Assembly (NCBI RefSeq): GCF_910594005.1
Contig: NC_057823.1
Location: 58,402,015-58,466,014, forward strand
Direction: 5' to 3'
Length of the DNA: 64,000 bases
Source of the DNA: Cervus elaphus
Taxonomy: Eukaryota; Chordata; Mammalia; Artiodactyla; Cervidae
Both the position numbers and the translations under genes were made by a program. Below, piece after piece: positions 34,131 through 45,364 of the stretch. The first letter of the stretch is position 1. Each line of letters opens with the position of its first letter. Under the pieces are notes generated by a model that saw only the letters and a list, made by a program, of their open reading frames with translations, had not been told where the DNA came from and made no database searches.

Positions 34131-35640
34131 TTCCAAGCCCATACTCTTTCCCCACCCAGGTGGCAGGAGTGGGACTTCTCATATACCAACTTGATCATTC
34201 GCAGGGACAGTTTAAGAGCAAATCGAGGGCAGCAACCAGGCTCATTGGGAAGGAATGATGGGATTGATTAGTAATGTCTATCATGGTCCCAGGAGTAGGA
34301 AAAGGAGGCAGGTGTGACATGTATTTGCCATCCATGTACATGCCCATAATCCAAGATTCTGTGATTCTGTATCATCCTAGCTGGCATGATCTGCAGTTGT
34401 ACTGGACTAGGGGTACATCTGGGTTTTTCCAGCAAATTAACTGCTTTCATGCTTTCTCAAGTCATAGCTGAAAAGCAAGCCTTCTCCGTAGGTGAGGGTT
34501 TCCACAGAGGGCACAAGGAGCCTGCTCCTAACAAATTGCTCTCAAAGAAAAACAAAATAAAAGCCCCATCACAGCCCTTTGTTAATGCTTGAGGAATTTT
34601 ATTTTCAGTGAGTAATCATGTACTCAAAAAAGAAAAGGAGAGAGAAACTTCTGGGGAAATGGGCCATTTTTTTTTTTCCATAGAAAAAAACTTGTTTATT
34701 GTATTTTCAAAGCACAAGCTTTGGAAGATGCCATACCCATCCTTCTCCCTCTCTTCCCATTCCTAAACAGTCCAGCCCTGGTGGCAAATTGCACAACTAA
34801 TACATACTAAAACCTGCTTACATGTGCAGAGAACATTGCAAACACCAGGTTGTCTGTTTCCAGACACATCAGCTAGGGCAATGTGCTTTCTCACGGCTGA
34901 GTCGAGGGCAGCTCTGAGGACAAGAGAGGGCAGAGTCACAGGAACAGACCCTTCCCTCCCACTGGGCTTAGTTCAAGCTGCCTAACTGAGCTATCTGCTC
35001 TGCCCGCTGCCCTGGCCTTGACCTTGACCTGAGCTGCCACTGATTAGGGAAGGCTCCTTGCCTTCCCCATCCTGTTCACAAACATGGTGTGCCCACCACA
35101 TGCCAGACAGCCATTCATTCAATAAAGATTTGCTGACTTCCTGTCATGTGCTAAGTCCTGGGCAAGGCTTGGGAAGACCAACTGTTAATATATTTGAAGC
35201 AACGTATACCAGGTCATAGAGAGCATTCACGATTTTTTAGTCATTTTCTTGCATCCCTTTCAAGTGGGCAGAACATGAATGAGATTGGAGAATGTCTGCC
35301 CTTGATGTTCAAAATCATTTTCCCCATGCCTAAGATTAGGCTCTTGCTGGGCCCTCATCTCTCAGTTGCCAGAGAAGGACTATACTCTACAAACTATTTC
35401 TGCTATTGACACCTGGAAATTATCCACTATTCATTTATTTGGGGGAGCAGTTTAAATGGCAAACTATAGGCCACTGGCCAGATGCTGCCTTCAGCCTGGT
35501 TTTGTATGGTCCATAGCTGCGAAAGTTTTTGCAGGTTTAATTAGTTGGGGGTAGGAGAGGCTCAAAAGAAGAGTACTCCATGATGTATAAAAATTAAATG
35601 AAATCCCATTTCCAGCATCCAAAACTCAAGACTTTTTGTC

Positions 35641-35769
35641 TTTTTTTTAACTTTCTGGCCATGCTGTGAGGCATGCAAAATCTAGTTCCCTGACAGGGGA
35701 TCAAACCCAACCCCGCTCCCCCACATTGGGAGTGCAGAGTCTTACCACTGGACCACCAGGGAAATCCCC
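35641..35769 (-). mobile_element. CHR-1 SINE, antisense
   Basis: T-rich start, CTGGCCATGCTGTGAGGCAT, TAGTTCCCTGACAGGGGATC and CCACTGGACCACCAGGGAAA in antisense CHR order. Confidence 0.9.
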
Positions 35770-35825
35770 CAGAATAAAGTCATATTGGCTTACAGCCCCA
35801 CTCATTCTTTCCGTATTGTCCACTC

Positions 35826-35925
35826 CATGATTCTGGCCTGGAGAAACCCATGGACAGAGGAGCCTGGCAGACTACAGTCCATAGGATCGCCAAGAGTCAG
35901 ATGCAGTTAACACTAACACTATTCC
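35826..35925 (+). mobile_element. Bov-tA 3' fragment
   Basis: CTGGCCTGGAGAAACCCATG, GACAGAGGAGCCTGGCAGAC and CGCCAAGAGTCAGATGCAGT are the 3' half of a sense Bov-tA. Confidence 0.85.
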
Positions 35926-36431
35926 TAGTGAGTTCTGAGGTCCTGATGCCTTGGTGAGAACGCATGTACCTGGTCACTTGCAGCCACACAAGGGAAGAGG
36001 CAGCTCAGATGCCTGGGAGACACCAGAGGCGCCAGCTGGTTGAACCCCCTCAGCCATTCATCTCTGCCTCTTGGTGTATAGCTGTCACCTCACATCTTGT
36101 TTTGGCTTTTATGAAACTGCTGTCTTCTTACCCTAAACTCCTTAACCATAAGGTAACTGGGGCCTCCTGACCCCCTCCAGGGTTAATTCTAGTTAAGCCC
36201 AGCATGGGGACGTGTTTAGGAAATGTTAGTTGATGTGGAGTGAAAAAGTGAATGAAACCCAGTGAGTGTACCAAGGTGTCTGAATCAATAAACATAAACA
36301 AGAGTTTGAGAAATGGATGAATGAAGGAATGATCAAGTGATTGGGGTGTTGGATGAAAGGAAGGAGATGTGAATGAGTGTATCAGTGAGGGAAGGCTTGT
36401 AAGAGTGAGGAACTGAACAAAGAACTAAGTG

Positions 36432-36548
36432 TAGGACTTCCCTGGCAGGCCAGTGGTTAAGGCTGCACACTTCTACTGCAGAATGTACAGATTCGATTCC
36501 TAGTCAGGGAGCTAAGATCCCGCATGGCACAGCCGAAGAGAAAAGGAG
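36432..36548 (+). mobile_element. CHR-1 SINE, sense
   Basis: AGGACTTCCCTGGCAGGCCA, AGATTCGATTCCTAGTCAGG and ATCCCGCATGGCACAGCC with a short A-rich tail. Confidence 0.88.
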
Positions 36549-37395
36549 AAATAAGCGTACAAGTGAAGGTAGGTGATGGGCTCCCTACAAATGCCATGTA
36601 AAGAGGATGAAGGGTGTTACCGCCCAGTCTACTGATCCCGTTGTGCCTTGCTTGCTCACGCCCTGCCAGCCCTGGGGATTTAGCACTTAATCAACACCCT
36701 CCCTTGCTGAGGGTGTGCCCATGCTTTAGTGCTTTAGTGTCTAGGGCTTCTGTCAGAGGACAAAAACACCTGCGCCCCTGGGCGTGGGGCCAGACAACTG
36801 CCTCCCAGACTGTGGCCTCCCATATATGGAAAAAAATATGCCTTCAGAGGATGTGTCCTCAGCCCCAACCCTCTGTGCACTGCAGGGGACAGGACCTACC
36901 CCAAAGCTGAGGGCCCCAGAAGGCACACTTTCCAGGTGCAAAGGGTGGGCAGCCTGTCGATTTGGATAACATTCATGGCCAAGGTCATCCTAACCAGGTG
37001 GGAAGACTGGAATCAAAAACACCCTCTCCAGTGCCAGCCCCTCCCATTATTCTGTTTCCTTCCTAGCACATATATTTGAGTCTCTTGCCTAATTTTTTAT
37101 TTTTGTGTTTATTGTTTTGTCTCCTCCCTCATTAGAATATAAACTCCCTGAGGTCAGAGCCAGGTACAGGGAAGTCTCAAAAAATACTTGGCTAAATGAA
37201 TGAAACATAGTCTGGCAAACAAACCATGTAAACCAACCACTTGAACCAGCTACCATCACAGGATCCTTCTCACAGTGGGGACCTGACCTGACTCTGCCAC
37301 CAAATCCCACGTGTGACTTTCAGCATGCCGTTTCCCCTGCAGAGGCTCAGGAGATTAGCTTAGACTATTTCCACAGTCCCTTGCAGCTCTCGTAT

Positions 37396-37610
37396 GTTGT
37401 TGTCCTTGGTTAGTCGCTAAGTCATGTTCAACTCTTTTGTGACTCTATGGACTATGGCCCGACAGGCTCCTCTGTCCATGGGATTCTCCAGGCAAGAATA
37501 CTGGAGTGGGTTGCCATTTCCTTCTCCAGGGTATCTTCTTGACCTAGGGACCGAACCTGAGTATCCTGCTTGGCAGGCAGATTGTTTACCTTCTGAGCCA
37601 CCAAGGAAGC
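37396..37610 (-). mobile_element. Bov-tA SINE, antisense, with near-perfect 14-base target duplication
   Basis: Antisense Bov-tA from TTGTTGTCCTTGGTTAGTCG to GCCACCAAGGAAGC. TGCAGCTCTCGTAT (37382-37395) and TGCAGCTCTCATAT (37611-37624) differ at one base. Confidence 0.93.
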
Positions 37611-37644
37611 TGCAGCTCTCATATTCTAGAGTTGTAAAGCCAAG

Positions 37645-37817
37645 AGGAGGGACTTCCCCGGTGGTCCAGTTGCTCAGATTCTAAGCTTCTAATACCGGGG
37701 GCCAGGGTTCGATTCCTGGTCAGGGAACTAAATCCCTTATGCCACCACTAAGAGTTTGCATGCCACAACTAAGACCTGGCACAGTCAAATAAATAAAAAT
37801 AAATATTAATAAATAAA
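37645..37817 (+). mobile_element. CHR SINE, sense, with perfect 10-base target duplication
   Basis: GACTTCCCCGGTGGTCCAGT, GGTTCGATTCCTGGTCAGGG, CCACAACTAAGACCTGGCAC and an AATAAATA tail. TAAAGCCAAG occurs at 37635-37644 and 37818-37827. It landed 34 bases after the preceding Bov-tA. Confidence 0.92.
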
Positions 37818-37898
37818 TAAAGCCAAGTGGATTGGGCTTCAGGTTTTCCAAGGTTCAAATATAGTTAATAAGAACCTCAGTCCCCTTACAACTGTAAA

Positions 37899-37917
37899 AT
37901 ATATATATATATATATA
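37899..37917. repeat. (AT)n microsatellite
   Basis: Nineteen alternating A/T bases. Confidence 0.9.
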
Positions 37918-38374
37918 GCTTTGACTATTACATAAGGGACAGCCATTCCATCTGGCTCATAATCAGAATAAAGTGACCTGGGTGTGGTGACATCCCTGTT
38001 TTGGCCAGCGGCCACCTGAGCATCAAGTGTGACTATCCAAATGCAGCTGTTCCTCCCCTTCAGGCTTTGCCAAGCCTCCACCCAAAGCCAAAGTCCGCCT
38101 TATGTCCCACTGCCTATGCCTTATGAAAGCCATAATTGTGTGCCATGAAACCCTGGGAGAGAAAGGACTGGGAGATCTGTTCCCAGGCATGCTTGCAGGG
38201 TTCCCAGAAAACAGGCAAACTTGTCCTGGCTCAGCCCTGCAGATAAGGTACAGACATCAGCCCTCGCTGACTCATGCACTCTCAGGCCCCTCCAGCCCTG
38301 ACAGCTTCTTGATCCAACCTCCCAACTGCACACGCTGCTTTGAACACTATGTAGGGAGCTCTGAGAGGGCTAGC

Positions 38375-38509
38375 TCTCAAGCCCGGATGTTTAGGTTTGA
38401 ACCCCAGCTCTGCTCACTTGCCAGTTCTATGGTCTTGGTCAAATTTCTTTAATGGATTTTTACCTTGACTTTCATCTGTAAAATGGGACTGGTTATGATA
38501 ATAATAGTA
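38375..38509 (+). repeat. MIR SINE left part, split by a mariner insertion
   Basis: GATGTTTAGGTTTGAACCCC, CAGTTCTATGGTCTTGGTCA and TCATCTGTAAAATGGGACTG are in sense MIR order. The MIR text stops at the TA at 38508-38509 and appears to resume after 39975 (TACTTAGCCC, then GTTGTGAAGAGG, to about 40020). Confidence 0.75.
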
Positions 38510-39975
38510 CTAGGTTGGTGCAAAAGTAATTGCAGTTTTGGACTGTGAATTTTAAATCATTATAACTAGGCTCAAACACATCTTTATTAACCAAAATAGG
38601 AACCACTACAAGCAACATATTTTTGCCAACTAGAAATAAATTTGCTTATTCCTGTAGCGTAAAAATCCATGCTTTGGGATTCATGGAACTCTTGGAAAGC
38701 ATTTTCTGCCTCCTGGTTGTCGAAGCATTTTGCCTGCAGAAAGTTGTCAAGACACTTGAAGAAGTGGCAGTCAGTTGTGAAAGGTCAGGTGAATATAGGG
38801 CTTCTCTAGTGACTCAGACGGTAAAGAATCTGCCTGCAATGCAGGAGGCCCAGGTTCGATCCCTGGGTCAGGAAGATCCTCTGGAGAAAGAATGGCTATC
38901 CACTCCAGTGTTCTTTCCTGGAGAATTCCATGAATAGAGGAGCCTGGTGTGCTACAGTTCATGGGGTCACAAAGAGTCCGACAGGACTGAGTGGCTAACA
39001 CTTTCACAGATGAATGTGGTGGATGAGACAAAACTCTGTAGCCCAATTCATTCAACTTTTGAAGTGTTAGTTGTGCAACATGCAATTGGGTGTTGTTGTG
39101 GGGAAGAATTGGGCCCTTTCTATCGACCAGTGCCAGCAGGCATTGCAGTTTTCGGTCTATCTCATCAACCTGCTGAGCATACTTCTCAGATATAGTGGTT
39201 TCACAGGGATTCAGAAAGCTGTAGTGGATCAGACAGGCAGAAGACCACCAAACAGTGATCATGACCTTGTCTTTGGTGCGAATTTGGCTTTTGGAAGCTC
39301 TTTGGAGCTTCTCAGTCCAAAAACTGAGCTGGTCATCACCGGTTGTCATATATAAATCCACTTTTCATCACACGTCACAACTCGATCTAGAAATGGTTCA
39401 TTGTTGTTGCATAGAATAAAAGAATACGACACTTGAAAATGGCAAGTTTTTGATTTGCAGTCAGCTCATGAGGCACTGACATATCGAACATTTTCACCTT
39501 TCCAATTTCAAATGCCTAATGACCATAGAATGGTCGACATTGAGTTCTTCAACAACTTCTTATGTAGATGTTAGAGGACCAGCTTCAATGATTGCTCTCA
39601 ATTGGTTGTTATCAATTTTTGATGGCAGGACACTGTGCTCCTCATCTTCAAAGCTCTCATCACTGCACTGCACGTTCATTAACAATTCCTGGACCAACTG
39701 CGTTGTTGATGTTGCAAGTAGTCTCTGCTGCTTTACCACCCATTTTGAACTCAAAAAGAAAATCGCTCGAATCTGCTTTTTGTCTAACATCATTACCATA
39801 CTCTAAAATAAATATAAAAATAAACAGCAAATAATAAGTCATTAGCAAAAAAACATAAAGCGAGAAATGCACATTAAAATGACATATAAAAATACTGCAC
39901 TTATTTAAGAATGTATTCCAATATCAAACAGCAAATTTTAACAGAGCAAAAACCACAACGTTTGCACCAGCCTAA
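38510..39975 (-). mobile_element. Mariner (Hsmar1-like) DNA transposon, antisense, full length but dead, carrying a SINE
   Basis: Both terminal inverted repeats are present: TAGGTTGGTGCAAAAGTAAT at the left, and at the right GTTTGCACCAGCCTAA, the approximate reverse complement. TA dinucleotides flank both sides (38508-38509 and 39976-39977), as expected for mariner. The minus strand encodes transposase pieces: MLDKKQIRAIFF and DESFEDEEHS near the N terminus, and SEKYAQQVDEIDRKLQ and QKLNELGYRVLSHPP near the C terminus. At least three frame changes are seen: two in the N-terminal part near 39650-39760, and one just after the CDEKW motif near 39360. The position expected to hold the second catalytic Asp reads Asn (codon 39095-39097, HNNTQLH). 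A Bov-tA at about 38797-39005 interrupts the C-terminal part. Without the SINE the element is about 1.25 kb, normal mariner length. Confidence 0.93.
38797..39006 (+). mobile_element. Bov-tA SINE inserted in the mariner transposase remnant
   Basis: Full-length Bov-tA from GGGCTTCTCTAGTGACTCAG to GTCCGACAGGACTGAGTGG. AGGTGAATAT before and AGATGAATGT after look like a slightly diverged target duplication. Transposase text continues directly on both sides. Confidence 0.93.
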
Positions 39976-41456
39976 TACTTAGCCCTTTGGTGTGTTGTGA
40001 AGAGGACTTGGGCTAATAGGGTGCTTAGGAATGGGGGATCCCTAGGAAGCAATTTAAATATTAGCCCTTTAGGTGGTTGTGATTTCCAAGATCTGTTGTG
40101 GTGTTCTCTATCTTATCTCGGTGAGATTAGACACTCCTTTAGGGCAAAGATTGTGCCTTCTTTTCAACCCATCTCTCATTGCCTCACTCAAGGCTGGGAA
40201 CACTCAGAACGCTTGACAATCAAAAGGCATCAGACAGTCATCCTCAAATGGTACAGGAGGCCTGTTAGTCCAATTCCATGGACACTGAGACTCAGTTTGT
40301 GAGAAGAGGCTGAGCTAAGGAACATCAAGAGAAGATAAAGAACAAAAAGTAAAACTTCCCCCTCACACACCAAAAAATATATATGACCCTTTTGTTTGGT
40401 TTTAACAAATTCTAAATGCCAACAGAAAAGAGAGTTGGGAGGATAGTATCTTCACATCTCTCCCAGATGGTTCAGACATGGACCTTTCTGGAAGCAGACT
40501 CAGCAGACATTTATTGAGTGCTAAGCCACTGTTCTACAGGCTGGGAAAACCAGCAAGTTGACAGTTGTTCTAAGTAAGGGCCTCCTTCTTAGTGCAAGTC
40601 CATGGTTTCATTCCTTCCAACCATAGTGAGATGAAAATATGACACCTGGAAACGGAATTTGTCTGAAAGGTTGTGCTCTCCCTTTATTTCCTGTCAGATG
40701 TAGTGCCCTGAAAGGTGAGGTCCATCAGGTGTGCAAACAGCCTAGGGTCATAAGCTGGTGTGGTCCACTCAGGACACACAGAATTGCACCAAAGTCTGTG
40801 GAGGCACCACAGACTGAGCCCTCTGGGCAGACAACCAGAACTACTGAAATCTAAGTTGAGACTGTAGTGGACAAGTTTCTTCTGATTTCTACAGAATCTT
40901 ATAAAGCCAACAAGCACGCTGTCCAGAAAGGGGCTATAAGTTCCTGCTCTGGAAATCCTACATGTTCTTTTCACTCACTGTAGATTCCTGAGCTTGTCTC
41001 AAGAAAGGACCTCTGGATTTCAGTGGACTTTACAACCACATTCTATCAACCCCGTGGGAAGGAAAAATTGTTAGTTTGACAACCACATCAGAAGTCTCCC
41101 AAGTGTCTCCTGTAACAATAATCCAGAAGAGGAAAGCTGACTGGTCAATCAAAATACATCAGGCAGTGTTCCAGGGTACCATGACAACTCTAGATCCTAT
41201 AGTTTCTAAGATTGTAAATCCTTCATTTACTAAGGGGACTTAATTACTCAGAAGTAGCAAAGACAACTACTTCAATAATGTGGAGGGGTAGTGAGTGATT
41301 ATCTTTTTTCTCTTCTTAAAAATATCCATTAGGGTTGCTATGATATCCTTTGAGAAATTTTTAAAATAATGAGACAATGGATATGTGGCAAGTAATCAGC
41401 TTTCTGAAGATGCCAAGTGAACTTCACATTGTCACATGATTCCTGGGCTCACTAAT

Positions 41457-41583
41457 TTTTTTTTTTTTTCTTTCAGCAGCACCACACCACTTGTGGGATC
41501 CTATTTCCCCAACCAGGGATTGAACCCAGACCCTCATCAGTGAAACCACCAAGTCCTAACCACCAGAACACCAGGGAATTCCC
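41457..41583 (-). mobile_element. CHR-1 SINE, antisense
   Basis: Poly-T head, GTGGGATCCTATTTCCCCAA, CAGGGATTGAACCCAGACCC and CCAGAACACCAGGGAATTCC. TCACTAATTT and TCACTAGATT flank it as a possible target duplication. Confidence 0.88.
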
Positions 41584-42604
41584 TTCACTAGATTCTTTAG
41601 AAGGAAATTTTTTTAACCATTAAAAGTCCTGTTTCAATTTCCTTCTCCACTGACTCTCCCAAAGTAAACCTATAAACACTGACAGTCCTTAGAGAAAATC
41701 CTATTAAACCTCACCTAAAACAGATGAAGGAATTTAGGGCCAGGCTGGTAAAAATAACTTCCCCAGGGTAACATGCTGAAAGAGTAATAAAGTGAGGAGC
41801 TGTACCTAGGAAAATTTGCATTCAGAACCCACGTTTTGTACAGTGATCCCAGGCTGTTTCTTGACTGGTCTTCGTCTGCTGCTCTCTCCATCTAGCTCTC
41901 CTGTGGGTCTGTTTTTCTTATTTCAACAAATAACTGTCTGCTCCATTCTCTCCATCATAAAAAGCCACTTTCTGAGACATGGTGTCTGTATCAGAGGCAG
42001 GGAGAACATGTGAATTTCTAGATATTCAGAAATTGCTCCTCTTTGGGATGCTCTTGTCTGAAAGATGTGAGGGCAGGACCCAGGTGTAGGACAGACAGAA
42101 GAGTTCTCATTCAGTCTGTGCTATCCTGGTGAGCAGTGGCCTTTGTCATCCATCCCCAGGATCTGACACAAAGTTTGGTACTCAGTAGATGCCTGACAAG
42201 CATCTCCTGTGAATAAAGACCATGAGAGGACCCACAGCAGACTCAAAAGGAACTTTGCTCGTTTAGGTTTTTATAGCCCCTAAGGAAGCCCAGTGAGAGG
42301 ATTTAATTATAATTATTGCCAAGCAGTTACGTCTTCAAATGGACTGTTATGACTAGGAGGGCAAGAGTTGTAATTAAGGTTTTGGTATAGCCCAGCATTT
42401 CAGAAGGTACTGGTGGCACTCAGTCATCAGACTCTGCTTTGGTACTAAAATCCTGCCTTGCAGGCAGCAAGCTGTTGGGCTCAGGAGGACATGAGGTCAA
42501 AAACAGAAGGGGAGTAGCGGAGCTGGCGACATTCTTTGCCCAAATAGAGGACTCAACTTAAAAAAGAAGATTTTGCCTTTCTGGTTTGAGGTGTGGGGTT
42601 TTTT

Positions 42605-42775
42605 GTTTGTTTTAAATTTCATTTTATTTTTCATTGGAAGATAATTACAATATTGTGATGTTTCTGCCACACCTCAACATGAATCAGCCATAGATATACA
42701 TATGTCCCCTCTCTTCTTAAATTTCTCTTCCACCTCCCTCCCCATCCCACCCCTCTAGGTTGTTTTTGCATTTTC
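42605..42775 (-). mobile_element. Ruminant L1 3' terminal fragment, antisense
   Basis: TCATTGGAAGATAATTACAA, CTCAACATGAATCAGCCATA, ACATATGTCCCCTCTCTTCT and CCATCCCACCCCTCTAGGTT match the antisense 3' end of cattle-type L1, strongly 5'-truncated. Confidence 0.8.
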
Positions 42776-43024
42776 TCAAGAAGTCAGTGCAAAGTCCAGC
42801 TGTGGAGAGGTGCCAGAGCCCTCCTTCACAGGAACCTCAGCATGCATGAGAACAGGCCAGTCCAGTGTTAGGAAAGAGACTCCTGAATACATGTCCCACA
42901 TACAAGGTTAGTCACCCATCACTGGGTCTTTCTCAGAGGCAATCTGGGCTATTGAAGCTGGCCCTTGAGTCCCAGAGAAAGAATATTTCCTCCTTAAAAT
43001 CCAGTCTCATTGAGAAAGCCCTAT

Positions 43025-43390
43025 TTTCTTCTTCTTTTTTGATGTTTTTTATGGTGGTAAATGGGTAAGAGTCACATAATAGAAAACATACTGTTTTAGA
43101 AATAGAATAGAAAACATACTGCTTCCATATTTAACTGTACAGTTCAGTGACAACAAATACATTCACACCATTATGCAAATCTTACCATCATCTATTCCCC
43201 CAAATTTTTTACCTTCCTAAACTGAAACTGTCCCCGTTAGAAACTAACTCCGCATGCCCGCTCCCCAGTCCTCACCCCCCACTCCCCAGCCCCTGGCACC
43301 TACAACACAGAGGAAGTCCTGTCTCCTGCTGCTTCTCACATTTCTGCTCTGTATGTCTCCCTGCTCATAACAGTATCAATGTTACAGTTA
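43025..43390 (-). mobile_element. Old L1 3' fragment, antisense
   Basis: ACTGTACAGTTCAGTGACAA, CATTCACACCATTATGCAAA and CTTACCATCATCTATTCCCC are the order of an ancient antisense L1 3' region. The right part is diverged. Confidence 0.6.
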
Positions 43391-43399
43391 GGTGGGTTT

Positions 43400-43600
43400 T
43401 TCATATGAGCCCAACGTTGTGCAAAGTACTTTGCACGCACATTCTGATTGAATCCTTATGAGAATCTGATGACGTGGGTATTGTTATCGCCCCTTTTTAT
43501 AGATGAGGAAACTAAGGCTGGGAGGAAATATGTCTGAGCCTCATAGAGTCGGTTAGACTGCCAAATTTCAAACTCAGTTCAGACGGCCCCTGAAGTCCAT
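43400..43600 (-). repeat. MIR SINE, antisense
   Basis: GAATCCTTATGAGAATCTGA, CGCCCCTTTTTATAGATGAG and GAAACTAAGGCTGGGAGG give the antisense MIR core. Confidence 0.75.
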
Positions 43601-43812
43601 TCTCTTAGCTATAGCTGCATAGTGTCTCAAGGAGTTATACAGAAATCCACTGAATCAGTGACTGTCCCCATGGGGTTCTTCTTGAGTAATGCGGTGATAC
43701 CCTGGAGATGCTAGGGGCTTGAACTGACAGTGTGGGGGACCACATCAGCTGTGGTTTTCCAAGCTTCTATACAGATGTTCCGATACCACATTTCTCCCCA
43801 GCAGAGGCCAGT

Positions 43813-44008
43813 GAAAGTGAAAGTCGCTCAGTCGTGTCCAACTCTTTGTGACCTCATGGACTATACAGTCCATGGAATTCTCCAGGCCAGAATACTGGAG
43901 TGGGTAATCTTTCCCTTCTGCAGGGGATCTTCCCAACCCAGGGATCGAACCCAGGTCTCCCACATTGCAGGCAGATTCTTTACCAGCTGAGCCACAAAGG
44001 AAGCCCCG
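43813..44008 (-). mobile_element. Bov-tA SINE, antisense, with perfect 12-base target duplication
   Basis: GAAAGTGAAAGTCGCTCAGT to GAGCCACAAAGGAAGCCCC in antisense Bov-tA order. GCAGAGGCCAGT stands at 43801-43812 and 44009-44020. Confidence 0.95.
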
Positions 44009-45131
44009 GCAGAGGCCAGTAGGCAAATAAGTTAAGCAGGAATTTATCTCCAGCAAACAAGGTTTATGAAAAATATTTTACATCTGAGACGTAGCTCTTG
44101 GCAAGCCTCTAGAATCATATTATAACCATTAAAGAAATTTAAAATCTTCCTGCAAAGAAAACCCCAGGCCCAGACAAGTTTACATGTGAGTTTTTTCACA
44201 CTTTCAAGGAGGGGATAGTTTCCCTTTTTACAAACTCTTCTAAAGAAGGGAAGAAAAAAATATATATCCCAACTCATCTCATGAGGCTGAGATATTCGTA
44301 ATTTCAAAAACCAGAAAACAACAACATAAGAAAGGAAAATTTGAGTTTTACCTCACTTATAAACATAGATGCAAAACCCCTCAGGTGTCTATTAGCAAAG
44401 TAAACCCAAAAATGTCTGGAAATAGAATATACCATGATTAAGTTGGCGTTTTCCCTAGACTGAAGGGTTAGTTTAATGTTACAAAATTAGTCGGTGTAAT
44501 CTATCTCATTAACAAATTAAAGGGAAAAAAAGACCTTTTCAATAGATATAGAAAAGGGTTTGATAAAATTCTATAGCTATTCATTATGCGTATTTAAAAA
44601 TCTTAGCAAGCTAGAAGTAAAAGGGAACATGATAAATGGAATTTATATAGTCTACAGCAAGTATCATACATAATGGTAAAATGTTGCATTCTCTTTAAGA
44701 TTAGGAAAAAGAATAAAATGTCCATCATGTTTCAACTCAACACAGTCCCTCCCAGAGCACCTGGAAAAAAAGGAAAGATAGGAAGGAAGATAGGGAAAAA
44801 AAAGTAAAAAGTTAAATATTTGAAAAGAAGAAACATAGCTGTCACTATTTGTAGATGATATTGTTGTCTATATAGAAAATTCAAAACAATCTAGAAAAGT
44901 GTATTAGGAATAAATAAGAACTTAGCAAAGTTACTACATACAAATCAGTACAAAAAAGTTCACTGCATTTCTGTATCCTGAAAAGAAACACACAGAAAAA
45001 TAATTTTTTTTTAAAAAGATATATATCATTTACCATAGCAACTCAGTTTATAAGTCCAACAAAAGATATGCGGGCCCTTTTTGGAGAAAATGTATAAAAC
45101 TTTACTAAAAGACATTAAAGAAGACCTAAAA

Positions 45132-45364
45132 AAGGTTGGGGGAGGGAAGGATTGGGAGTTTGAGATCAGCCAGTGCAAAATACAGAACAGATAAACAACA
45201 AGGTCCTACTGTATAGCACTGGGAACTGTAATATATTTGATATGTGATAATAATGGAAAAGAATATGAAAAAGAATACATACATGTATAACTGAATCACT
45301 TTGCTAAACAGCAGAAATTAACACAAGATTGTAAATCAGCTATGCTTAAATAAAATTGTAAAAA
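45132..45364 (+). mobile_element. Short L1-like 3' end inserted in an older L1
   Basis: AACAAGGTCCTACTGTATAG, TATAACTGAATCACTTTGCT and GTAAATCAGCTATGCTTAAA are the terminal part of an artiodactyl LINE 3' end. AAGACCTAAAA at 45121-45131 is repeated at 45365-45375. Removing the insert restores continuous older L1 text. Confidence 0.9.

Noticed and set aside
38771..39361. 196-codon open frame on the minus strand
   Set aside because: It is a chance fusion of mariner transposase text with an antisense Bov-tA, lacks the N-terminal half and carries a lost catalytic residue. Annotated as a transposon remnant.
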